From contig JAUIGE010000028.1 of assembly GCA_030430205.1 (NCBI GenBank), positions 1 to 64,000 of the forward strand: a stretch of 64,000 nucleotides of DNA, read 5' to 3'. The DNA is from Bacteroidia bacterium. Lineage in GTDB: Bacteria > Bacteroidota > Bacteroidia > J057. Positions 44,156-51,649 of this stretch are shown here, piece by piece. The notes beneath the pieces were generated by a model. It was not told where the DNA came from. It saw only the letters and a program-made list of their open reading frames with translations, and ran no database searches. Position 1 is the first letter of the stretch; every line of letters begins with the position of its first letter. The translations under genes and the position numbers were made by a program.

Positions 44156-45832
44156 TTATTTCTTCAAACTATCCTGCACAGCCTCTATGCGGGTATCAAA
44201 CTCGATGAGCTGATCTTCTATCGTCCAGTTGGCGCGTATGCTGATAGGCGCATTCAGGCTGATGATGCGCTCCGGCAGAGTATAAGGGGAAAGCGAACCG
44301 GGCGTCCAGCTTCCCGAAGCATCCTTATCGAGGAGGAGAGACAGCTTGTAGTCCCCAGCCGGCAAATGTGCATACTGAAAAACACTGTCTGTAAGCGAAA
44401 AATTCTGAGGTCCTTTAAAAAAGACCACAAAAGGCCCCTGATAGCCGTTGATCTTTATCTTGCCAGAGAGAGAGCCGTAGGACTCTGGTTCCCAGGGAGT
44501 TACTTTGTATCTGAAAATCGTGTCAACCTGGCCAAAAAGTTTGCCATCCAGGCAAAGTTTGTACAACAAACTCGGGTTCATCACTGTATCCGGCCTGACT
44601 AGCAGGCGAAAATTTTCTCTTTTGAGCCTGACCCTGATCGGTCGGTTGCCGGTATCCCGCAAGCTTACAGCTTGCAAATCCGCCTCTTCGAGGGTGCGCG
44701 GCAGGTAAAAGGCATAGCCTTTTTCTGTAGGCTCGATTTTCACTTTGGTGAAAAGGGGATAAAATTCCGGTTTTTGCGGGCGGCTCGCCCGCAGTCTCAG
44801 GCTGCTGTCAGCAGCATGCCCCAGGCTGTCTACCATGGCATGTATATGCAGGATGCCGGGCGTCTCCCGCTTGCGCGGCATCTCTATCAGCAGTTGCTGA
44901 TTGAGGTAGGAAAAGCGCGTGACAGCCTGGCTGTCCTGGCCCAGGGTGTCGCTGACGCTCAGGCGCAGCGAGTCTGCGCGCAGGCCGCGGGTCACATGGC
45001 ACAGCAAAACGCTGTCACTCAGCCAGCTATAACTTCTCAGCGCGGGCGCTTTTACATCTGGGGAAAAAGCCTGAAGCTCCAGGCTGCTGGCTTCCGTGCT
45101 ATCTGAAAAGAGGATGTCAGGATCGGCTGCCAGCGCCAGCGGTTCGGTCACCATGCTGTAGGTATTGGACCTGTCAATATCTGAAATGCCATAGATGCGG
45201 TAAGGAATATTCCGAAGGTAGGAAAGGGTAAAATTGCCGCTTTTGTCCGTTTTGGTAAGATAAGCGGGCCTTTTTCCCATAAAATCATGGCCCTCGATGC
45301 TGTCCGCCTCAAACAGCATGATGGTATACTCGGGCATGCCTTTCTTCTCACGGTTGACGACTTTGCCCGCCACCTCCATGCTGTCTATGACAGCGCCTGT
45401 GCTGAACGCCAGCGTAAAGGGCGGTTCCATGCTGTTGCTGGCATTGACATCCTTGATGTCTATCATGGAAATGACATAGGTCGTGCTGGGGCGCAGGCTT
45501 TCTTTGAAACGAATTTTCAGTTTTTTGCCCACCACCTTCACCTCCGGCTGCACCGCCATAAAAGGGGAAATGAAAATTTCCTTGCCATAGGTAGGCGTTT
45601 TGATAAATTCATTGAATTTCAGGATGACCTCATCTCCCTGAAAGTTCAGGCTGCGAGGCAAAGGAAGTGTATCCTTTATCATAGGCCCTTCTTTGTCCTG
45701 CGGCCCACCGGTTGGCGTTCCCGGCTGCGCACAATAGCTGAAAAGGAGCATCGCTATGACTCCCAAACACCCAAACCCAATAATCCTATAATCCGCTAAT
45801 CTTCTCATCTGCAAATCTGCTAATTTTCTCAT
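44156..45832 (-). CDS. Lipoprotein with N-terminal Ig-like (Big_5) domain
   Basis: Up to 558 aa. Lipobox FSYCAQPGTPTGGPQDKEGP (Cys near 34) is the hallmark start of a widely conserved Bacteroidota lipoprotein. It is followed by an Ig-like domain (DEVILKFNEFIKTPTYGKEI, KKLKIRFKESLRPSTTYVIS, about 60-145) and several beta domains. The first 20 residues (MRKLADLQ then MRRLADYR) are coded by an octamer repeat array, so the start may really be Met9 at 45808 or later. It is predicted to sit on the outer membrane. Exact role unknown. Confidence 0.85.
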   Translation of the reverse strand: MRKLADLQMRRLADYRIIGFGCLGVIAMLLFSYCAQPGTPTGGPQDKEGPMIKDTLPLPRSLNFQGDEVILKFNEFIKTPTYGKEIFISPFMAVQPEVKVVGKKLKIRFKESLRPSTTYVISMIDIKDVNASNSMEPPFTLAFSTGAVIDSMEVAGKVVNREKKGMPEYTIMLFEADSIEGHDFMGKRPAYLTKTDKSGNFTLSYLRNIPYRIYGISDIDRSNTYSMVTEPLALAADPDILFSDSTEASSLELQAFSPDVKAPALRSYSWLSDSVLLCHVTRGLRADSLRLSVSDTLGQDSQAVTRFSYLNQQLLIEMPRKRETPGILHIHAMVDSLGHAADSSLRLRASRPQKPEFYPLFTKVKIEPTEKGYAFYLPRTLEEADLQAVSLRDTGNRPIRVRLKRENFRLLVRPDTVMNPSLLYKLCLDGKLFGQVDTIFRYKVTPWEPESYGSLSGKIKINGYQGPFVVFFKGPQNFSLTDSVFQYAHLPAGDYKLSLLLDKDASGSWTPGSLSPYTLPERIISLNAPISIRANWTIEDQLIEFDTRIEAVQDSLKK

Positions 45833-45848
45833 CTTCTCACCTGCTACG
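45777..45848. repeat. Octamer array of CTGCAAAT / CTGCTAAT-like units
   Basis: Nine 8-bp units in register (CCAATAAT, CCTATAAT, CCGCTAAT, CTTCTCAT, CTGCAAAT, CTGCTAAT, TTTCTCAT, CTTCTCAC, CTGCTACG). It covers the start codon of the lipoprotein gene and the stop of the gene at 45837, and it is translated as an 8-residue period at the lipoprotein N-terminus. Confidence 0.85.
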
Positions 45849-46319
45849 AATGTAAAACAAGCTAAATAAGGCAGCTAAACTGCCCGTTACAAAAGTAATG
45901 GGTCTGACCACATTTGCCAGTGTTCCGGGAGCATCTCCTTTAAAAACAGCCTTGCTTTTCGCTCGCAACTGCCGCAGCTGCGCCTTGCTCAGGCTATCGG
46001 TATATATCAAAATTTCGGATCGAAAGCTGCTGTCCTGCATGCTGACGGACAAGGCAAGCTCGCGTTTATATTTTTGGGGAGAAATTTTCGCGTAAGAAAT
46101 ATCTAATTCACCGACGGTGACTTTGAGGCTGGCGCTGCTGTCCAGCCTGACTTCAGGCCGCCAATCACTGGGCCATTCGGCCTCCAGGGAGAGAATCGGT
46201 TGCGCTTGTTTTTGTAGAAAACCACTGAGAAGTTGCTGGTAGGCAGCCTCATTGCTGATTTGGGCGAAAGGCTTACTCAAGGAAGCAAAAAGGCAAAAAA
46301 TCAGGAAATAGTATTTCAT
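45837..46319 (-). CDS. Secreted protein with C-terminal membrane segment, function unknown
   Basis: 160 aa: signal peptide MKYYFLIFCLFASLSKPFAQ, a soluble middle (LSLEAEWPSDWRPEVRLDSS, LKVTVGELDISYAKISPQKY) and a hydrophobic C-terminal helix (ITFVTGSLAALFSLFYIRSR). No motif recognised. It lies 9 bp downstream of the M28 peptidase gene on the same strand and 4 bp before the lipoprotein gene, so the set is probably one transcription unit. Confidence 0.78.
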   Translation of the reverse strand: MKYYFLIFCLFASLSKPFAQISNEAAYQQLLSGFLQKQAQPILSLEAEWPSDWRPEVRLDSSASLKVTVGELDISYAKISPQKYKRELALSVSMQDSSFRSEILIYTDSLSKAQLRQLRAKSKAVFKGDAPGTLANVVRPITFVTGSLAALFSLFYIRSR

Positions 46320-46328
46320 GGTTTACAA

Positions 46329-47126
46329 TCAAAGCTGCATGTCCAGTTGTTGTAACGCAGTCCAGATGAGATCGGTGCATCGCTGTAGCGAAGATTCATC
46401 CAGCTGTATGCTCAGGTCGGAAGGTTGGTGGTAATGCTCAAAGATGGGCGCTTGCTGCAGGATTTCCATCAGGGTTTGCTCCGAAACCTCAAATTCCTGC
46501 GCTTTGAAATAATGCGCGGCCACGGCCAGATCTGCATCGGAAATGCTGCTGATGGTGAAAGCATTGTCACCCATCTTTTGCTTGCGAAAGGAGTCATGAT
46601 CTGCCTGATGCATGATCAGGGAGCCGATCCTGTGGGTGGGGACATGCAGGCGGCGGCCTGCCTGCTCTACTGCGGTGAGCAGCCTGCTCTCAGAATGGGC
46701 CTCCAGAGGCCAGAGCGCAAATTGATTTCCACTGCCTACCAGCTCCATATTGATGAGGCCGATCATGCCGTACAGGCTTTCCTTTTCCACAAAAGCCTGT
46801 GAACCCAGCAGCCCTTTTTCTTCTTCATCAAAGAAGAAGAACTGAAGATCCATATTGGCAAAAGGATGGATAAGGTGTCTTTGCAAAAGGCTCAGGCAAA
46901 CCGCTACTGCGGAGGCATTGTCATTGGCGCCGGGAGAGAGAGGCACCGTATCAAAATGGCTGCTGATGCCAACAAAAGGGCGTTTTTTCGCAGGAACCCA
47001 GATGTTATTCCCGCTTTCATAGCGCTGTATCTGGTGATCTACTTCCCACTCGTTCAGGTATTCTCTGATCCTTCGAAAGCGCCCATGGTCGCTTAGGACC
47101 TCCAATTCCTGTATAATCTGAATCAT
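46329..47126 (-). CDS. M28-family zinc metallopeptidase
   Basis: 265 aa from ATG at 47126; the upstream TTG at 47156 lies in the octamer array and is rejected. Zinc ligands and catalytic residues: SSHFDTVP (His57, Asp59), GANDNASAV (bridging Asp69), FDEEEKGLLGSQ (catalytic Glu near 101 with zinc Glu), NMELVGSG, and FEHYHQPSDL (final His). No signal peptide, so it appears to be a cytoplasmic aminopeptidase-like enzyme, although most M28 members are exported. Substrate unknown. Confidence 0.92.
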   Translation of the reverse strand: MIQIIQELEVLSDHGRFRRIREYLNEWEVDHQIQRYESGNNIWVPAKKRPFVGISSHFDTVPLSPGANDNASAVAVCLSLLQRHLIHPFANMDLQFFFFDEEEKGLLGSQAFVEKESLYGMIGLINMELVGSGNQFALWPLEAHSESRLLTAVEQAGRRLHVPTHRIGSLIMHQADHDSFRKQKMGDNAFTISSISDADLAVAAHYFKAQEFEVSEQTLMEILQQAPIFEHYHQPSDLSIQLDESSLQRCTDLIWTALQQLDMQL

Positions 47127-47134
47127 CCTTCCAT

Positions 47135-47182
47135 CTGCTAATTTCTTAATCTGCAAATCTACGAATCTGCTAATCTACTAAT
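47135..47182. repeat. Octamer array between rpiB and the M28 gene
   Basis: CTGCTAAT, TTCTTAAT, CTGCAAAT, CTACGAAT, CTGCTAAT, CTACTAAT: six units in register. The right-hand units code for the last residues of RpiB (SRLADS) and supply its stop. On the minus strand the array ends in GATGGAAGGA. Confidence 0.85.
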
Positions 47183-47599
47183 CTTCTCCACCCTCCTCAA
47201 ATGGCGTCCGCCTTCAAATTCCGTCTCCAAAAAAGCGTCTACCGCCGCTTTGGCGACATCCTCTTCCATAAATCTGCCGGGCAGGCAGAGGACATTGGCG
47301 TCGTTGTGCTGGCGCGTAAGCGCCGCAAGCTCGGCGTTCCAGACAAGGGCGGCCCGCACATGCGGGTATTTATTGGCGGTCATGCAGACGCCCTGGCCGC
47401 TGCCACATACGAGGATTGCCCGTGGCAATTCGTCCTGGTCTACAGCCCGCGACAGCGGGTGGGCGTAATCGGCATAATCCGCCGATTCGGCTGAGTTTGT
47501 GCCAAAATCCGTCACATCAAAGCCTTTTTCCAGCAAATAAGCCTTCACGATCTCTTTCATCTCATATCCAGCGTGGTCAGAAGCTATGCCGATTTTCAT
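47159..47599 (-). CDS. rpiB: Ribose 5-phosphate isomerase B
   Basis: 146 aa. IGIASDHAGYEMKE at the N-terminus (phosphate and sugar binding), ILVCGSGQGVCMTANKYPHV with the catalytic Cys of the RpiB type, and HNDANVLCLPGRF. It interconverts ribose 5-phosphate and ribulose 5-phosphate in the pentose phosphate pathway. The usual end GGRHLRRVEKI is followed by a tail coded by the octamer array. Confidence 0.96.
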   Translation of the reverse strand: MKIGIASDHAGYEMKEIVKAYLLEKGFDVTDFGTNSAESADYADYAHPLSRAVDQDELPRAILVCGSGQGVCMTANKYPHVRAALVWNAELAALTRQHNDANVLCLPGRFMEEDVAKAAVDAFLETEFEGGRHLRRVEKISRLADS

Positions 47600-47622
47600 A
47601 AATATTGCTAGTTAGAAAGTTG

Positions 47623-47712
47623 TTTTGGGTTTCGGGTTTTGAGTTTCGGGTTTTGGGTTTTGGGTTTCGGGTTCTTCCATCTGCAAATCCTCTAATCTGC
47701 TAATCTGCAAAT
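47623..47712. repeat. Composite array: heptamers TTTTGGG / TTTCGGG then octamers CTGCAAAT
   Basis: Seven 7-bp units (47623-47671: TTTTGGG, TTTCGGG, TTTTGAG and so on), then TTCTTCCAT, then four 8-bp units (47681-47712: CTGCAAAT, CCTCTAAT, CTGCTAAT, CTGCAAAT). It fills the tatC-rpiB interval and abuts the tatC stop. The join is the GATGGAAGAA terminus seen at 8751 (minus strand here). Confidence 0.88.
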
Positions 47713-48626
47713 CACTCTTTAGCCTCTCCAAAAATCTCCCTCTCCCGCTTCTTATTCACCCGACGGGAAATGCCGATACTGATTTGGTATAGAGAATAAA
47801 GCGGGATAAAGATCAAAACCTGGCTGATGACGTCAGGAGGGGTAAGCACTGCTGAGATGATAAGCAATACGACGATTGCGTGCCTGCGGTATTTCTTCAT
47901 GGCCTCGGGTGTCACCAGGCCAAGTTTGGAAAAAACATATACAAAGACAGGCAGCTCAAACATGATTCCGCCAGCAAGCGGAATTTGCATAACTGTCCCC
48001 ATGGTCGTACCGATTCCCCACATATTGTTGATTTCTCCACCTATATCCAGGTCAGCCAGAAAGCGGAAGGAAAGCGGCAGGATGATATGGTAGGCAAAGA
48101 GTACGCCTGTGAAAAAGAGAAAAGTCAATACGAAAATACCTCCGCGAAAACGCAGTTTTTCAGTCTGGTGCAGGCCCGGCTTCACAAAGCGCCATACCTC
48201 CCAGATCACATAAGGGAAAGCGACGATAAAGCCGCCCATGACTGCCATCTTGATCATGAGAAAAAACTTCTCAAATGGCTTGGTCGTGATGATATCAACA
48301 TTGATATCGGTACAAAAAGTATCCGTGTATTTGCAGATAAGGGCATTGATGGGAAAATCCAGCTTGAAGGGCGCATACATCACATTGTCCATCAACCACT
48401 TGACATTGAAGCCGATGGCTATACCTATGACCGCGATAGCGATGAAGGATCGCACCAGGTGCCAGCGCAATTCTTCGAGATGATCCAGAAAGGACATCTC
48501 CTTCTCTGGCTTTTTTTTCTGGGATGAATCAGTTGAGTTTTCCTGGCCATTGCTACCCTTAGCCTGAGCCTCTGCCTGCTTCTTCTGGCTATCTTTATAG
48601 CGCTTAAATTTCGAAATAATGCTCAT
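47712..48626 (-). CDS. tatC: Sec-independent (Tat) translocase subunit TatC
   Basis: 304 aa. A charged N-terminal extension (about 40 residues, KKPEKE) precedes EMSFLDHLEELRWHLVRSFI, the TatC hallmark, and six membrane helices with VWRFVKPGLHQTEKL and FELPVFVYVFSKLGLV. It recognises twin-arginine signals. The Tat candidates in this window are the epimerase at 3699, the GH109-like protein at 15728 and possibly the Rieske protein. tatA/B is not adjacent. Confidence 0.96.
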   Translation of the reverse strand: MSIISKFKRYKDSQKKQAEAQAKGSNGQENSTDSSQKKKPEKEMSFLDHLEELRWHLVRSFIAIAVIGIAIGFNVKWLMDNVMYAPFKLDFPINALICKYTDTFCTDINVDIITTKPFEKFFLMIKMAVMGGFIVAFPYVIWEVWRFVKPGLHQTEKLRFRGGIFVLTFLFFTGVLFAYHIILPLSFRFLADLDIGGEINNMWGIGTTMGTVMQIPLAGGIMFELPVFVYVFSKLGLVTPEAMKKYRRHAIVVLLIISAVLTPPDVISQVLIFIPLYSLYQISIGISRRVNKKREREIFGEAKE

Positions 48627-48653
48627 TGAAATGCTCTAATTCTGGGCGTTTGG

Positions 48654-48661
48654 CAAAAGTA
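48654..48661 (-). promoter_or_regulatory. Candidate -7 box (TACTTTTG) for tatC
   Basis: On the minus strand, 27 nt upstream of the tatC ATG; a match to TAnnTTTG. It overlaps the hairpin that ends the upstream gene. Confidence 0.4.
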
Positions 48662-48679
48662 AACAATCTTTTGTTTACT
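48658..48679 (-). terminator. Hairpin over the stop codon of the upstream gene
   Basis: Perfect 9-bp arms AGTAAACAA (48658-48666) and TTGTTTACT (48671-48679), 4-base loop, followed on the minus strand by TTTGCC. The stop of the gene at 48675 is inside the stem. Confidence 0.5.
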
Positions 48680-50174
48680 CCAGCCGAATCGTCATCAACT
48701 TATAATCATTTTGCCCGGGATTGCCCATCCCGATCAGAACAGCTGTCCCATTGGCCACTTTCCCGGAGTTTTTTGGGAAAAACAGATAGGTTGCTGCTTC
48801 GTTGGAGGCGAGGTTGAAATCGCGCCTCTTGCCTGTTTCCAGTTCAAAAGAGGTAATCATGAGTTTGCCCCGGGCCCCTCGCTCGGACAGGTACACAAAA
48901 TGAACATTGTTGGAGGTAAGGTCTGAGTAATACGAAAGCAAACTGGCACCTCCTTCGCCTCTCTGGCGTTTGCTGATGCGGTTTGCCCACTTCATGTGGG
49001 CATTGTCCGGGTTGAATGCCACGCATCCCACATCATAAAAGAAAATTCTTTTTTTGTCTGAATAGACTTCCTCCATCGTCAAAATTGCCTGGTTGCCCTT
49101 TCGGTCCTCCTGCACCTGCAATTTGAAGTTATAAAAATTGCTCCCCTCCTCGCCATATTGGCTGATCCAGTCTTCGGGTATAGCCGTGAGCGAGTCTGCC
49201 ATGATGCGCATGGAGTCTGTATTGACCAGCAACAGGCGTTTAAAGAAAAAGCCATTCCACAACTGCTCCTTTCTTTCCGTTTTTGCGCCATTGAGCAGGC
49301 CATGAGGGTCTTCCCTGCCATATACCCCTGCCACGATGAGTTCCTGGTTATTGAGCAACTGCATGTTGGTCTGGTAGGAGAAGGCACTATCCAGCCATAG
49401 GCTGTCGGTATGAAACTTCTCCCTTTTGGGGTGATAGCGCACGATAAGCGGAGGATAGGTAGTATCCTTCAGGCTATAGTGGGGCTTGGCTTGCTCCAAC
49501 AAAAAAATTGGATTTCCTTCGTTGGTAATAAGGACATCCTTGAATCCATATTTCTTGCCCAGGTGAGGCAATTTGATGATTTGCTCCCACTGCTTGTTTC
49601 CCTGATCATCCCAGACACTACAATGAAATTTATTCTCTTCCCTTCCCATCCAAAAGATTTTCTTGTTGTTGGGAGAATTACGGAAAAGCTCATTTTCGTT
49701 GATCTTATGTTTTTGCTCCCAATGGGATATTTGCACTGCACCATTGTGCAGGGGCTCGCCATCGGTATCAAAATACCGGAAAACCGTCTGGTAGGTTTTT
49801 TCCTGAGCCAGAAATAAAGTCCCGGAGATAACAATGCTGTTTCCTACCCGGTGAACCTTTCCCATACGAAAGCGCTCCCGGCCATATTCTATCACCTCTT
49901 TATACCAAATCCCCCCAAAATCATTGTAGTTGAGGCATTGCAGATAGAAATTGTCAGCAGGATACATGCTGCTCTTTGTATGGTATTGGACATAGGCAAA
50001 GCGGCCACTCCCTACGGAGACCACCCCAAAAGGGTAGCCTTCATCATAGACATCATATCCGCTTACTGGGATGATCTGCTCGCTGAGGATTCGCTGAGCA
50101 GGAGCAAAGAAAAATGCGGCCATTAGCAGCAAAAGGCTGAAAGCGGCGCGAGAATACAAGTGAATTAAATTCAT
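48675..50174 (-). CDS. Secreted protein of unknown function, probable beta-propeller
   Basis: 499 aa from ATG at 50174 (signal peptide SLLLLMAAFFFAPAQ); an upstream GTG would add six residues. Repeated strand units such as YDVYDEGYPFGVVSVGSGRF, GNSIVISGTLFLAQEKTYQT and KKYGFKDVLITNEGNPIFLL suggest propeller blades. It shares size and layout with the protein at 21092-22609. No sorting domain or lipobox. Its neighbours are tatC downstream and glyA upstream, all minus strand. Confidence 0.75.
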   Translation of the reverse strand: MNLIHLYSRAAFSLLLLMAAFFFAPAQRILSEQIIPVSGYDVYDEGYPFGVVSVGSGRFAYVQYHTKSSMYPADNFYLQCLNYNDFGGIWYKEVIEYGRERFRMGKVHRVGNSIVISGTLFLAQEKTYQTVFRYFDTDGEPLHNGAVQISHWEQKHKINENELFRNSPNNKKIFWMGREENKFHCSVWDDQGNKQWEQIIKLPHLGKKYGFKDVLITNEGNPIFLLEQAKPHYSLKDTTYPPLIVRYHPKREKFHTDSLWLDSAFSYQTNMQLLNNQELIVAGVYGREDPHGLLNGAKTERKEQLWNGFFFKRLLLVNTDSMRIMADSLTAIPEDWISQYGEEGSNFYNFKLQVQEDRKGNQAILTMEEVYSDKKRIFFYDVGCVAFNPDNAHMKWANRISKRQRGEGGASLLSYYSDLTSNNVHFVYLSERGARGKLMITSFELETGKRRDFNLASNEAATYLFFPKNSGKVANGTAVLIGMGNPGQNDYKLMTIRLE

Positions 50175-50282
50175 AGAATGGACATTAAGCACGTCAGAGT
50201 AAGTCTTACGTTTAGCTTTTGGTCCAGGCAGAATGACTGTATATCAGGAATCGGAAACTAGTACGAACTAACTGGCGCTTTA

Positions 50283-51590
50283 TTACGCCTTGAAGACGGG
50301 GAATACCCGCATAAACTCGTTTACTTCCCCTCTAATCTGCTGTATATTGGCCTCACTACCCGGATTGAGCAGGCAACGATCAATGAACTCGGCGATGGTT
50401 CTCATATCGGCTTCATCCAAGCCTCTGGTCGTCAGAGCGGGTGTGCCCAGGCGGATACCGCTGGTCACCATGGGGCTTTCTGTATCGAAAGGCACCATGT
50501 TTTTGTTGATGGTGATATCGGCCGCTACCAGCGCTTCTTCTGCTACCATGCCTGTCAGGCCTTTGTTGCGCAGGTCTATGAGCATGCTGTGGTTGTCGGT
50601 GCCACCAGAGATGATCTGGTAGCCTTTTTCGACCAAAGCATTGGCAAGTGAATGCGCGTTTTTCTTCACACGCTGCACATAGTCAGCATAGGCAGGTGTG
50701 AGCGCTTCCCCAAAGGCTATGGCCTTGGCTGCGATCACATGCATGAGAGGCCCTCCCTGTGTGCCGGGAAAAACGGCACTATCGAGGATGCTGCCCCATT
50801 TGCGCACAGTCCCTTTGCGGGTAGCGATCCCCAGGCTGTTGGGCACATTTTTGCCCACCATGATGATGCCGCCGCGTGGTCCACGCAGGGTCTTGTGGGT
50901 TGTACTCGTCACAAAGTGGCAGTGGGGAAGCGGATCGTTGAGCAAGCCCTTGGAGATAAGGCCCGCCGGATGGGAGATGTCTGCCATCAGCACGGCACCC
51001 ACCTCATCCGCGATCTCGCGGAAGGTCTTATAATCCCAATCACGCGAGTAGCTACTCGCTCCCGTCACGATCAGCTTAGGCTGATGCTTGCGCGCCTGGT
51101 CACGGACCATGTCCATGTCCACACGACCTGTGTCCTTATGCACCCCGTAAAAAACGGGTTTGTAGAGTTTTCCGGAATAGTTGACAGGAGAACCATGGGT
51201 CAGGTGACCGCCATGTGAAAGGTCAAACCCCAAAATCGTATCTCCCGGCTTAAGCACAGCCAGCATGACTGCTGCATTGGCCTGCGCACCCGAATGCGGC
51301 TGCACATTGACCCATTCTGCACCAAAAAGCTCTTTCAGGCGATCACGAGCAATGTTTTCTATCTCATCGACAAACTGGCAACCGCCATAGTAACGCTTGC
51401 CCGGAAGGCCTTCGGCGTACTTATTGGTCAGCACACTGCCCTGAGCTTTGAGCACCTGAGGGCTCACATAGTTCTCAGAAGCGATCAGCTCGATGCCTTC
51501 GACCTGGCGATGCTCTTCCTTTGAGATAAAGTCAAAAACAGGGTCATTGCTGACAGCCTGGAAGTTCTCTGATGGGGTGATAGTTGACAT
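50283..51590 (-). CDS. glyA: Serine hydroxymethyltransferase
   Basis: 435 aa from ATG at 51590. Signatures: [49 protein letters not shown], and the PLP-lysine motif [14 protein letters not shown] (Lys near 230), with [15 protein letters not shown] near the C-terminus. It converts serine and tetrahydrofolate to glycine and methylene-tetrahydrofolate. A TATATTTG box (51621-51628, minus strand) lies 30 nt upstream. Confidence 0.97.
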   Translation of the reverse strand: MSTITPSENFQAVSNDPVFDFISKEEHRQVEGIELIASENYVSPQVLKAQGSVLTNKYAEGLPGKRYYGGCQFVDEIENIARDRLKELFGAEWVNVQPHSGAQANAAVMLAVLKPGDTILGFDLSHGGHLTHGSPVNYSGKLYKPVFYGVHKDTGRVDMDMVRDQARKHQPKLIVTGASSYSRDWDYKTFREIADEVGAVLMADISHPAGLISKGLLNDPLPHCHFVTSTTHKTLRGPRGGIIMVGKNVPNSLGIATRKGTVRKWGSILDSAVFPGTQGGPLMHVIAAKAIAFGEALTPAYADYVQRVKKNAHSLANALVEKGYQIISGGTDNHSMLIDLRNKGLTGMVAEEALVAADITINKNMVPFDTESPMVTSGIRLGTPALTTRGLDEADMRTIAEFIDRCLLNPGSEANIQQIRGEVNEFMRVFPVFKA

Positions 51591-51620
51591 ATATTTTTTG
51601 TTCTCCAATAATCAAAGCTG

Positions 51621-51628
51621 CAAATATA
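51621..51628 (-). promoter_or_regulatory. Candidate -7 box (TATATTTG) for glyA
   Basis: Minus-strand TAnnTTTG match, 30 nt upstream of the glyA ATG. Confidence 0.4.
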
Positions 51629-51649
51629 GGGGATTTTTGCAAGAATATT

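Noticed and set aside
47623-47671. TTTTGGG/TTTCGGG repeats resembling telomeric DNA
   Set aside because: Only seven degenerate units in an internal position of the same array class as elsewhere; no sign of a chromosome end.
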